DNA from: Bacteroidales bacterium
GTDB lineage: Bacteria; Bacteroidota; Bacteroidia; Bacteroidales; P3
Assembly (NCBI GenBank): GCA_017960475.1
Contig: JAGCZH010000005.1
Location: forward strand, 1 to 64,000
Reading direction: 5' to 3'
Length of the DNA stretch: 64,000 nucleotides
This document shows, piece after piece, positions 8,748 to 16,925 of the stretch (the first letter of the stretch is position 1; every line of letters begins with the position of its first letter). The notes beneath the pieces are model-generated. The model ran no database searches, was not told the origin of the DNA, and saw only the letters and a program-made list of their open reading frames with translations. The position numbers were made by a program, and so were the translations under genes.

Positions 8748-9461
8748 TTATCTTTCTAATCGATGATACAAATCCATCAAGTCGTGTTTTTTACAGAAAC
8801 GGAACAACCAGCCTCGGTTGGAATAATCAATCCAAGAGCCTGCATTTTGATGGATCGCAAATAAAAGGTCAGGATTGGAAGTGTCAGAATGTAAAGTATT
8901 AGTAAAGACCGAAGTGGGGTAAATCGTCATTCCGTCAAGTGTTTGTTCTCTATTCTCGTAGAGATAACCTTTTGCCTCAGCGATTTTGCTTATAACTGCT
9001 GGCATTACAAGATCTTTACTTAGTCGTTCAGTATCAAATCTGTTCTCATGATAGAATGACATACACTCTTCGATGAACGGATGTCCTTTTTGTGCGCCTA
9101 TAATGGCTGCTTCCATTCTGTAATTCACTTCGTTCTCTATAAGGAATGCCTCTGTTCCACAGAATAATTGATTATTGAGAAATGTATTGAATGGTCTCTT
9201 TACAAGTACGTCGGAATCAAGATATATTCCTCCTTCAGTATATAAAGCGTATAGTCGAACATAGTCAGCGGCGAACGCATATTTCTTCGCTTTTATAGCA
9301 TCTCGGACAAAAGGCACGCTTTCGAAGTCAAAACACTTGTCATCCCAGCATTTAATCTTGTAGTCGGGCATAACCCTCAACCAACTGTCAATGCAACGCT
9401 GAACTATTCGAGGCTTTTTGTCTTTACTGAACCAACAATAATGTATTGTTTTAGGTATCAT
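8748..9461 (-). CDS. GT32 glycosyltransferase, copy 5
   Basis: 237 aa. It starts MIPKTIHYCWFSKDKKP, has KCWDDKCFDFESVPF near residues 37-51, DSD at 82-84, and the C-terminal HQNAGSWIDYSNRGWLF segment near residues 205-221, which resembles copy 3. The D-K-C-F-D-F-E variation in the second motif makes it the most divergent copy at that site. It overlaps the GT2 gene upstream by four bases and is followed by another GT2 gene two bases on. The GT2/GT32 alternation suggests addition of backbone and branch sugars, which is inference only. Confidence 0.87.
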   Translation of the reverse strand: MIPKTIHYCWFSKDKKPRIVQRCIDSWLRVMPDYKIKCWDDKCFDFESVPFVRDAIKAKKYAFAADYVRLYALYTEGGIYLDSDVLVKRPFNTFLNNQLFCGTEAFLIENEVNYRMEAAIIGAQKGHPFIEECMSFYHENRFDTERLSKDLVMPAVISKIAEAKGYLYENREQTLDGMTIYPTSVFTNTLHSDTSNPDLLFAIHQNAGSWIDYSNRGWLFRFCKKHDLMDLYHRLER

Positions 9462-10462
9462 TTGCCAGAAATGGAAAAACTCATTAGATTAATTCTGAAC
9501 CTTCTCCATAATCGTATATATGCTATGCCATGCTTCCTTTGGTGTCCGCAATATTTGTATAATTCCTTATCAGTCTCTTTAAGCCATCTATCATACTGTT
9601 TCAATTCGTTTTTAACACCTTCTGCATGGCCTGCATATATTGGCGACATCATTAGATTGTAGGCTCTTAAAATAGTGCCTCGTACAGTATCTTCTATAAA
9701 TTGTCGTAGGGTGGACTGCATAGTCGATGGTAGCTTATGATAAAATTGAGTGATACGTTGACTCATAGCGGCATAGTCTTTGTAGTGCTTGGCGTAGCCT
9801 GTAGTACTGGTGCTCTGCTCATCACTGCCACGGAAATAGATAGTAACGTTGATTGGGAGTACACAGATTGTCTGAACATGGGGTAGGGGGTATAGATTGT
9901 ATTCTATATCGCCATAATAGCGGTCGCCAACTTTGATATCGTTGTCACGTAAAACTTGTGTCCGATAGGTAATAGCGTGTATTGGAAAGTCCCATGCTTT
10001 GGGATGATTATCCCAGAAATCATTCAACGACATCGGCTTATTGTAGATGTCCGGCTGGTAGGTATGTCGCTCGTATTTATCAGTTGTCTTGAAATATTCT
10101 GTATAGTTGGTAGCTATATAGTCTATGTCGTTGTTTTTAAGGAAAGCGATGTATTCTTTTAAATTCTCGGTTGAAACCCAGTCATCAGCGTCGACTTCTT
10201 TCAAGTATTTCCCTTTTGCTTCTCTAATGCCTAGATTGATGGCAGTGCCCCAACCACCATTTTCTTTATCGATGACGCGAATTACCGAGGGATATTTATT
10301 TTCGTACTCGCGTAGAACATCCAATGTATTGTCTTTCGAACCATCGTTGATAAGGAGAATTTCTATATCATCAAAGAGGTCGTCAACGAGCATAGAATCT
10401 ATGCAGTGGCTAACGCAGGATGAGACGTTATAGCAGGGAATAAGAAAAGTGAGGGTCTTCAT
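9458..10462 (-). CDS. GT2 family glycosyltransferase
   Basis: 334 aa. The GT-A strand TLTFLIPCYN is at residues 3-12, LINDGSKDNT at 38-47, NGGWGTAINLGI at about 68-79, and the DADD metal motif at 91-94 (EVDADDW). The second half has an aromatic-rich segment (HPKAWDFPIHAITYRTQVL) found in GT2 enzymes from Bacteroidota and Firmicutes capsule loci. It overlaps GT32 copy 5 by four bases. A 68-base gap separates it from the YdcF gene upstream. Sugar specificity unknown. Confidence 0.88.
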   Translation of the reverse strand: MKTLTFLIPCYNVSSCVSHCIDSMLVDDLFDDIEILLINDGSKDNTLDVLREYENKYPSVIRVIDKENGGWGTAINLGIREAKGKYLKEVDADDWVSTENLKEYIAFLKNNDIDYIATNYTEYFKTTDKYERHTYQPDIYNKPMSLNDFWDNHPKAWDFPIHAITYRTQVLRDNDIKVGDRYYGDIEYNLYPLPHVQTICVLPINVTIYFRGSDEQSTSTTGYAKHYKDYAAMSQRITQFYHKLPSTMQSTLRQFIEDTVRGTILRAYNLMMSPIYAGHAEGVKNELKQYDRWLKETDKELYKYCGHQRKHGIAYIRLWRRFRINLMSFSISGK

Positions 10463-10530
10463 TTTTCAAACACTAATTACACCAAAAGCATAAAAATATC
10501 TTTGTTTATTGCCGTTTTCACAAACTCTTG

Positions 10531-11298
10531 TTAGTATCCTACAATTTTGTAAACCAGGCTGCCTGCCCATTCGTTTAGAAGTTCTTTCCAGTCGGTCAAA
10601 GGTTTCCATTGTGGAAGAAACTGATAGAGTTTTGGGTGAGGTTTGGGATAGATGTTGGTGGCGTATCCGTCGATAGTCCATCCTTCTGATTCAAAACAGG
10701 CCAAACTTCGTTTCAAATGTGTGGCGGATGTAATTAACAGACAGTCTTCTGCTTTATAGCCAAGAGAATCAAGTATGGCAATGCTGTAAGTGGCATTTTC
10801 ACGTGTGTTGCGGGCGTATTGTTCCAAAATCAAATCTCCTTCGTGCATACCAAAGTCTGAAAGGAAACGGCGAAAATAATCAGAAGTACTGTTCCCGTCA
10901 ATTCCTTTTGATATGGTTGCGTCACCACTTATCATTATTTTCTCAACAACTCCGCTTTCATATAAACGGATTGCTTCCCAAAGTCTGTCGCCTCGGTCAT
11001 CGACGTAACTTATTTGAGTTGTGGTTGTATCAATTCCATTGCTGAAGCCGCCCATGACAACTGCCACTTTGTAATACTCTTTGGGTATTGTCTGTGTGCT
11101 GTATTGCTTTGTGGTCATATATTGTGCCCATTGCAGAAGCGGTTTATCGGTAAAGATTACAAGTAGAACTATTGCGCTTATAAATAGACCTTTTCGCCAG
11201 CCCTTATGTTTGATGAAAAAAGCCAGTATCAATAGTCCGATAATCCACGTTAATGGCAGGATAAAGATCTTCAGTATTTTGGATATGAAGAAGAACAT
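10531..11298 (-). CDS. YdcF/ElyC-family (DUF218) membrane protein
   Basis: 255 aa. Two hydrophobic segments (about residues 8-28 and 36-52) anchor it in the inner membrane. The rest is a DUF218 domain: AVVMGG near 80, GDRLWEAIRLYESG near 105, ISGDAT near 124, ARNTRENA near 162, and TSATHLKRS near 188. SanA, ElyC and YdcF relatives influence envelope polysaccharide and undecaprenyl-phosphate use in other bacteria, but their biochemistry is not settled. Being embedded among capsule glycosyltransferases suggests it controls use of lipid carrier for this polymer, which is inference. It begins five bases after the neighbouring transferase ends. Confidence 0.78.
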   Translation of the reverse strand: MFFFISKILKIFILPLTWIIGLLILAFFIKHKGWRKGLFISAIVLLVIFTDKPLLQWAQYMTTKQYSTQTIPKEYYKVAVVMGGFSNGIDTTTTQISYVDDRGDRLWEAIRLYESGVVEKIMISGDATISKGIDGNSTSDYFRRFLSDFGMHEGDLILEQYARNTRENATYSIAILDSLGYKAEDCLLITSATHLKRSLACFESEGWTIDGYATNIYPKPHPKLYQFLPQWKPLTDWKELLNEWAGSLVYKIVGY

Positions 11299-11303
11299 TT
11301 ATT

Positions 11304-12230
11304 TTACTTCCGGTGTAATAGTCTCTTTATGAAATCGTATCCAAGATTATGCAAACGCATAAAATAACCTATTTTGCTTATCAAACCTAAATCATGGTGT
11401 TTTTTGAAAGCATTTATAAGTTCCGCATTGGGCTCAACATTGGGATCTATTGTTGAGGTGGCGCCATTCAACTCCACATTGTGTCGCTCATCATGCCACC
11501 CCACATGACTTACCGAACTTTTAAGGCCTATATTCTGTACTTTGGAATGCATGGGGTTGACAGTATAAGTGTCATTTTTCGCTGCGGCATATGCCCATCT
11601 TACCGCCCACGATTCGATACGTTCGCAACGCTCCATTTCAAGCGTTCTAAACAAGTCGTTGCCGCCAAGGTCGAAACGTTTACGTAAAGACCTATTTCTA
11701 ACTAAACGCTTATAATCGCTGACATCCCAATCCACTTTTTGCCATCGGTCACGCCATGTCGCCCAACCCCAGCATTGTGGTCTCGGCACTAAGAAAATAC
11801 CATTACTTCTGTCGTTCTCTAGTTCTTTCAATTGCGGTGTATAGCCGGAAATGCTCCATATGTCTTCTCTCTGACGAAATGCTTGGAGCGCAGCATTCAT
11901 AAAGGTCAAGAAATCGGGTGCGACAACAAGGTCATCCTCCAAAACAATCACATCTTCATGTTCTTGAAGTACACGTGTAACTCCATCTATCACTGAATTG
12001 GCCATGCCTTTGTTCATGCGGGCAGGGTAAGGGTGTAAGGTTTTGAATCCCTTAAGGTCGTCAAATAATTCCCGCACTCGTTCCACATCTTTTGCCTCGG
12101 CGTCGTTTCTGGCTTCATCCATAAAGACATACAACTCACTTTCCGAACACTCAGGACAACGCAAGAGAGATTCTAGCATTAATTTTGTGGTTTCATATCT
12201 TTTGTATACAAACAAGCAAATTGGAGACAT
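11304..12230 (-). CDS. GT2/GT13-like glycosyltransferase
   Basis: 308 aa. The start SPICLFVYKRYETT resembles a GT-A beta strand and helix. RMNKGMANSVIDGV near residue 71 and VIVLEDDLVVAPDFL at 94-108 carry an EDD metal motif (98-100) like that of GT13 (N-acetylglucosaminyltransferase I-like) proteins. QCWGWATWRDRW near residue 158 is the W-A-T-W motif frequent in GT2-type LPS and O-antigen transferases of Bacteroidota. The C-terminus is basic, with no clear membrane span. It is one of several sugar transferases of the operon, of uncertain donor. A 60-base spacer with GTTTAA-like repeats separates it from the GT2 gene upstream. Confidence 0.76.
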   Translation of the reverse strand: MSPICLFVYKRYETTKLMLESLLRCPECSESELYVFMDEARNDAEAKDVERVRELFDDLKGFKTLHPYPARMNKGMANSVIDGVTRVLQEHEDVIVLEDDLVVAPDFLTFMNAALQAFRQREDIWSISGYTPQLKELENDRSNGIFLVPRPQCWGWATWRDRWQKVDWDVSDYKRLVRNRSLRKRFDLGGNDLFRTLEMERCERIESWAVRWAYAAAKNDTYTVNPMHSKVQNIGLKSSVSHVGWHDERHNVELNGATSTIDPNVEPNAELINAFKKHHDLGLISKIGYFMRLHNLGYDFIKRLLHRK

Positions 12231-12290
12231 ATAAAGTTTAGGGTTAAAAGTTTAAAGGTTAAAGAGTTTAATAGTTTAATGGGTTAAAAG
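12231..12290. repeat. Degenerate GTTTAA-type repeats between two transferase genes
   Basis: Six or so copies of [A/T]GTTTAA or GGTTAAA occur in about 55 bases (12234-12290). Low-complexity AT spacer of a kind common in Bacteroidota intergenic DNA. No promoter element is evident. Confidence 0.6.
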
Positions 12291-13211
12291 CTATTTTTTG
12301 AAAAGGTGCCGGCCGAGAAACATGCGTAGATTATAGGGGCATAGTGAGAGGATGTAGTATAAAATCAGTCGTGGGTTCCGATGCCATTTTTGCGCTTCTT
12401 TGATTTCTTTACGACATTTTTTAGAGCAGTTTGGAAGGCGCAGATATATCGAAGCTCGCATTTTGTGCCATTTGGAGATGTATTGGTCAAGATAGGGCAT
12501 CGGATTCTTTTTGTATATCTTTGCCAGTTCGCACCCCACAATATCGTCGTCGGCAGGCACACGTTTTGGGCAATCCATCGCCGAAATCTCTGCGGTATAG
12601 AATATGCTTTGCGGTACGGTGCAATAAGCTATTTTATAAGAGGCTGCAAGTCGTGCCCACGTCAGTAAATCTTCGCCTTGGTGAACGCCTTTAGGAAATC
12701 CACCTATTGCTTCAAGTGCCTCTTTCCTTACCATCACGCTTATGGAACAGAAAGGCGGATCGGACAGAGCGGCAATTTCAAAGTAGTTGTCCATAATGAA
12801 ATTGTTACTATCCGAACAATGGAACAATCGAATATCCTGCAGTTCACCTCGACTGTTGCAGCGTCGATAAGCTGAAGCGCAAATAGCGCAATTAGGATAT
12901 TTGTCGTGTAAATGAAGGGCGGTTTCAAGGAAGGTTGGAATCCACTCGTCGTCGGCATCCAGAAATGCAATCCAATCATTTTTGGACTCTTTAATTCCGC
13001 AGTTGCGGGCCATTGAGACGCCTTGATTCTCTTGCTCTACAAGTCGGACCCGGGAATCTGTCATTCTGCGAACAATTTCTTCGCCGCCATCAGTAGAACC
13101 GTTGTTGACAACAATGAGTTCGAATTCCTGAAAGGTTTGGTTCAAAACGGAATTCACTGCACGTTCAACAGTGGTGGCTTTGTTATAGAGAGGGATAACA
13201 ACGGATATCAT
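12291..13211 (-). CDS. GT2 family glycosyltransferase with altered NNGS motif
   Basis: 306 aa. ISVVIPLYNKATTVERA opens a GT-A domain, and FLDADDEWIPTFLE carries the DADD metal motif at residues 85-88. The first motif reads VVNNGSTDG (residues 34-42), where most GT2 enzymes have at least one Asp before GS; N36-N37 replace both. This Asp normally contacts the uridine ring, so donor binding may differ or be weakened. The C-terminal 70 residues are Lys/Arg-rich, as in peripheral membrane enzymes. The start codon overlaps the stop of the Wzy-like gene by one base (TGATG), indicating coupling. Confidence 0.85.
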   Translation of the reverse strand: MISVVIPLYNKATTVERAVNSVLNQTFQEFELIVVNNGSTDGGEEIVRRMTDSRVRLVEQENQGVSMARNCGIKESKNDWIAFLDADDEWIPTFLETALHLHDKYPNCAICASAYRRCNSRGELQDIRLFHCSDSNNFIMDNYFEIAALSDPPFCSISVMVRKEALEAIGGFPKGVHQGEDLLTWARLAASYKIAYCTVPQSIFYTAEISAMDCPKRVPADDDIVGCELAKIYKKNPMPYLDQYISKWHKMRASIYLRLPNCSKKCRKEIKEAQKWHRNPRLILYYILSLCPYNLRMFLGRHLFKK

Positions 13212-14563
13212 CAGAAATTGAGTCCTCGTTCGGAATATTGATATTGTGGCTTATTGACTTTATTGAGCATTCCAAGCATAATACCATATAATGCAAAGGG
13301 ATAGCCAGTTGATGCCATTGTATAGGTCACTACATTCTCGCTATACATAGCCGCATAACATCCTGCTATTCCGCCTGCGGCGATCATGGCGCAACATTTT
13401 ATATAGTCGGGAATATATGACGTGTAACATACTATAAAACAATGCAAAAAAACGACAATCCCAATAGCCATATAAAGCCAAAAACCGATTAGTCCGGTAT
13501 CGCACCGCATTTGTACATAGTCGCCATGGGTCTGTTTGACACCTGCGGGATTTTCATAAAGAAACTGTTGACAACTGCCTATTCCGCTGCCTTTCATTTC
13601 ATGACCGACATAGAATTGTGATTCAAGTATTTTCCATATCGCTTCACGTCCATTGTTGCGAATATCGTCGGAAGCAATGTTACCTGAACGCAGGTCCTGG
13701 ACAGTCAATTCGTTGTCAGTGTCTTTCCAGAACATCTTTTCGTGGAATGATGGCACGTAGAATACAATGGCCACTCCAATTGCCAGTACACCTGCGATAT
13801 AAGGCAGAGATATCCATTTGTGCTTAAGGAACATAAACACGGCAAGTCCAATGAACATAGCAAGCAGACCGCTGCGGTGTACCAACAAGATACATGGCAG
13901 TACAAATAATATTGCTAATATCAGGTCTTTCTTGTCTTTGCCATAGTAATAATAGAGCGCAAATGAAGTGAGTGAGATGGTGACATAATTTAGGTTCAGT
14001 GCCGTTGCATACCAAAATGCTCCACCAAAAAAATTGTTTACCACGGGAATGTACCCAATCAATGCACTCAATATCGCCACTCTTCTTGCCCAAACACAGC
14101 ACGCAAGGAATATCTGTTCGTCTCGTACTAATGCCGATGCAGTAATCATTATTATCATCGGGTATAGGTATTTCAGAATGTATCTGATTCCATACTCGAT
14201 TGAATTGGCGTATGTTAATGTGTATATGCACCAGAGTATGTAAATCAGATATGCCACCGTTCCAGCACCCCATTTGGGTCGTTCGGTACATACGAACAAC
14301 GACATCAACAATGCTACTTCCAATAATAGTAAGCGAATGGCCTGAAGGTTGAGACCTCCTCCGGCACCATGACCACCGCCCGAAGACGAAAGCGCCAGAG
14401 TCCCTGTTGCAAAGAGCAGAATAAAAAACATCTCAGTACCCTCTATCAGCAGGTATTTGCTGCTGTTTAAGGGGTCCTTGATGCGGGCGCTATAACGGAA
14501 CATAAATATGAAAAAATATGCGTTAAGCACCAAGAATACTATGAGATTGACTATTCCAGACAC
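13211..14563 (-). CDS. O-antigen ligase/polymerase (Wzy-like) membrane protein
   Basis: 450 aa and strongly hydrophobic, with about 11-12 membrane spans that I can pick out by eye. A large periplasmic loop lies between about residues 275 and 345, and inside it THGDYVQMRCDTGLIGFW matches the O-antigen ligase/Wzy_C family signature (H, then D-x3-GLIG). It would either polymerise flipped repeat units (Wzy) or transfer the glycan to an acceptor (WaaL-like). Neighbouring wza- and wzc-like genes favour polymerase. An unusual Gly/Ser/His-rich loop (GGGHGAGGG) lies near residue 64. It sits 18 bases after the GT4 gene and is coupled to the following GT2. Confidence 0.82.
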   Translation of the reverse strand: MSGIVNLIVFLVLNAYFFIFMFRYSARIKDPLNSSKYLLIEGTEMFFILLFATGTLALSSSGGGHGAGGGLNLQAIRLLLLEVALLMSLFVCTERPKWGAGTVAYLIYILWCIYTLTYANSIEYGIRYILKYLYPMIIMITASALVRDEQIFLACCVWARRVAILSALIGYIPVVNNFFGGAFWYATALNLNYVTISLTSFALYYYYGKDKKDLILAILFVLPCILLVHRSGLLAMFIGLAVFMFLKHKWISLPYIAGVLAIGVAIVFYVPSFHEKMFWKDTDNELTVQDLRSGNIASDDIRNNGREAIWKILESQFYVGHEMKGSGIGSCQQFLYENPAGVKQTHGDYVQMRCDTGLIGFWLYMAIGIVVFLHCFIVCYTSYIPDYIKCCAMIAAGGIAGCYAAMYSENVVTYTMASTGYPFALYGIMLGMLNKVNKPQYQYSERGLNF

Positions 14564-14581
14564 AGAAAATGTTTTTTATCT

Positions 14582-15718
14582 CTATAACTGCGAGTATAGG
14601 TCCGTTATTTTTTCTTTGTATTTCTCGTATGTGTTTTTTTTTGCTGTATTGACTGCATTGTTTCTCATTACAGCATATTTTCCCCTATTGGACAATATCT
14701 CAATTGTCTTATATACCAACATATCAATATCGCCTGGCGTAAAAAGAGCTCCGTTTTCGTCACTGCCCACAAAATCTACTAGTCCACCAGTTCTTGTCGC
14801 CACAACAGGGCATCCATGAGCCATGGCCTCTATGGCTGTGAGACCAAACCCCTCACTTCTTGACGGCACCCATAGTAATGAAATAGTGTCATATATATAT
14901 TGCAGTTGAGAGTAGGGCACCATTCCATGCCAATGTATTTTTTCGCTTGATATGCCAAGTTCTTTCTGCTGTTGCTTCATGCTGTTGAGCAATTTGCCAT
15001 CTCCCACAATTTCTAGGCAACAATTTTCTATTTTTTCTAGCAATTTGGCAAAAGCAGGGATTACATAGTCGGCACCCTTTATCGCTTCAAGACGTGCCAC
15101 AAATCCTATCACATAATTATCTTCAACAATATTCCCGTTAGAGTCTTTTATTATTGTCTCTGGAGATAGGCAATTATATATTGTGAAGTGGTTGTGTCGC
15201 TTTATACTTATCCCAGGCGTATATAGTCGGCTTTTACCAAAGAACGATTTCTCGGCGGTTTCTGAAACACAAAGAAAGGCTTTTGTTTTTCTTCTTTGAA
15301 GATATCTCACCATCCATAAGCGTTTGTATATGGAAGCGTCAGTGTGTACGGTCGCCAATATGTTTTTTACACCCAAATGATTTAATATTAATATTGGCAT
15401 GGCGCCAGGTGCCATATATTGAACATGTGTTATTTGAGGTTGATATTTTTCTACGACCTTTTTTAGTCCCTCTTTAAGAAAAGACCACACCTCTTTGTTA
15501 CTTGCCGGACGTGTTCCTTTTGGCGAGAGGCATATGACCTCACTGCCTATATCACGATAACGTGACACCATAATATCATCATGCTCGAAATAGCATACCG
15601 TTACACAACGGTATCCGCTTTCAACCAAAGCCTGAACCAGATGCAATGTCTGTATCTCTGTGCCGCCTGTTAGCAAACAGGGAATTCCTATCAGAACAGT
15701 TGTTTTGCTAGCCATCAT
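14582..15718 (-). CDS. GT4 family glycosyltransferase
   Basis: 378 aa, GT-B fold. The glycine-rich LTGGTEIQTLHLVQAL loop near residue 17 begins the acceptor domain, IGFVARLEAIKGADYVIPAF near 200 starts the donor domain, and EGFGLTAIEAMAHGCPVVAT near 288 carries the E-x7-E retaining GT4 signature. It adds an alpha-linked sugar to the repeat unit, probably at the inner membrane face. It lies 13 bases downstream of another GT4 gene and 18 bases upstream of the polymerase gene. The donor is not deducible. Confidence 0.88.
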   Translation of the reverse strand: MMASKTTVLIGIPCLLTGGTEIQTLHLVQALVESGYRCVTVCYFEHDDIMVSRYRDIGSEVICLSPKGTRPASNKEVWSFLKEGLKKVVEKYQPQITHVQYMAPGAMPILILNHLGVKNILATVHTDASIYKRLWMVRYLQRRKTKAFLCVSETAEKSFFGKSRLYTPGISIKRHNHFTIYNCLSPETIIKDSNGNIVEDNYVIGFVARLEAIKGADYVIPAFAKLLEKIENCCLEIVGDGKLLNSMKQQQKELGISSEKIHWHGMVPYSQLQYIYDTISLLWVPSRSEGFGLTAIEAMAHGCPVVATRTGGLVDFVGSDENGALFTPGDIDMLVYKTIEILSNRGKYAVMRNNAVNTAKKNTYEKYKEKITDLYSQL

Positions 15719-15731
15719 AATATTGGGTATC

Positions 15732-16829
15732 TCATTTACCTAAGCATTTTTGATATGCCTCTATGGTAAGATCCGCACAGTGTTGCCATGAATATTTAGA
15801 TGCCTGGTTCAGACATTTCTCTTCGTAGTCTGATTTGGACAATTCGCCCTGTTCAAATCGTTCCATTATCGAACTTATGGCATCGATGTCGTCAGGGTCG
15901 ACATATATTGCGGCTTCACCGCCGACTTCTGTCAATGAGCTATTGCGGCATGTTACTACCGGTGTGCCACAAGCCATCGATTCAAGCACAGGAAGTCCGA
16001 AACCTTCGTAACGCGAAACAAAAAATGTTGCTGTCGCCTCATTGTATAGCTTCCCTAACCGTTCGTCGTCCATTGCGCTTGTAATATATATATGATTGCG
16101 CAGATGATCTTGATTACAATAGTTCCAAGCCTCCTGTGGTATATTCGGCCAGACTAGGACTAGCTCATGGCGAGGGTTTTGATGCACTATCTTTTCATAG
16201 GCTCTTATTACAGCCATAGTGTTTTTACGTCCCAAGCTGCAAGAAACTGACAAAAAGTATGTGTGTCCGGTATTTTCCTCGTCCCGTTTAAAAAAAACAT
16301 CACTACGATAGCCCCATGGACATACCGATATATGGTCGTCGGCAATGTCCATATAGCGCATTATGTCTTGTTTGGAAGATTCGGAACAGGTGATTATTCC
16401 TTTGCAGCGTTTTGCCAAAGTGGGGTAGACCTTCTGTGCATATTGATAGTCGAATACCTCATCGGGATAGGCGAAGAACATGGCGTCATGAATTGTGACG
16501 ATGGTACGGTCTGGTTTACGTACCCACTCAAAATTGTGTGGTATGTGTAACAAATCGTATCCTGTTATTATTTCACGAAGATGTGTCATACCTATCAGAC
16601 GGTTCATCCACGACTTGTGGGGGAAGGGCAGATGCTTGCATTTGAAATGTGTTCCCATCGACTTGCCGCTTATCCGGTGAGTGTTTTGACTCAGAAGTAC
16701 CAACTCAAAAGGTAGATTCTCTTTCTGGTTCAGGCTCTCAACCAACTCTTTTGTGGTTCGTCCTATTCCAGAGATCCATCCCTTTCTGTAGAGTGGAAGT
16801 ACTGAGGCTATGTCAATGGCCACTTTCAT
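15732..16829 (-). CDS. GT4 family glycosyltransferase (mannosyltransferase-like)
   Basis: 365 aa from the preferred ATG at 16829. An in-frame ATG eight codons upstream is less likely because MKVAIDIASVLPL aligns with relatives. ISGIGRTTKELVESL (about residues 20-34) is the glycine loop, TIHDAMFF and KQDIMRYMDI lie mid-protein, and YEGFGLPVLESMACGTPVV near 286 is the GT4 E-x7-E motif followed by LTEVGGEAAIYVDPDD. That tail is characteristic of WbaZ/MtfB-type mannosyltransferases in O-antigen loci, so an alpha-mannosyl or similar transfer is plausible. The start lies just downstream of a pair of imperfect repeats rich in CCCGAAGG. Confidence 0.87.
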   Translation of the reverse strand: MKVAIDIASVLPLYRKGWISGIGRTTKELVESLNQKENLPFELVLLSQNTHRISGKSMGTHFKCKHLPFPHKSWMNRLIGMTHLREIITGYDLLHIPHNFEWVRKPDRTIVTIHDAMFFAYPDEVFDYQYAQKVYPTLAKRCKGIITCSESSKQDIMRYMDIADDHISVCPWGYRSDVFFKRDEENTGHTYFLSVSCSLGRKNTMAVIRAYEKIVHQNPRHELVLVWPNIPQEAWNYCNQDHLRNHIYITSAMDDERLGKLYNEATATFFVSRYEGFGLPVLESMACGTPVVTCRNSSLTEVGGEAAIYVDPDDIDAISSIMERFEQGELSKSDYEEKCLNQASKYSWQHCADLTIEAYQKCLGK

Positions 16830-16844
16830 ACTATATAAATGATA

Positions 16845-16920
16845 TGCCGCCACCTTCGGGGCTTTTCGATATTCGGTCCGAAGTCCTATTTGATTGATTG
16901 ATATTTCACCTCCTTCGGGA
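16845..16920 (-). repeat. Two imperfect CCCGAAGG repeats upstream of a GT4 gene
   Basis: On minus, GCCCCGAAGGTGGCGGCATATC (complement of 16843-16864, allowing for slight boundary uncertainty) and GTCCCGAAGGAGGTGAAATATC (complement of 16901-16922) share 16 of 22 positions. The second holds an AGGAGGTGA match to the anti-Shine-Dalgarno complement, 75 bases before the start at 16829, too far for ribosome binding. Confidence 0.55.
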
Positions 16921-16925
16921 CTCCT

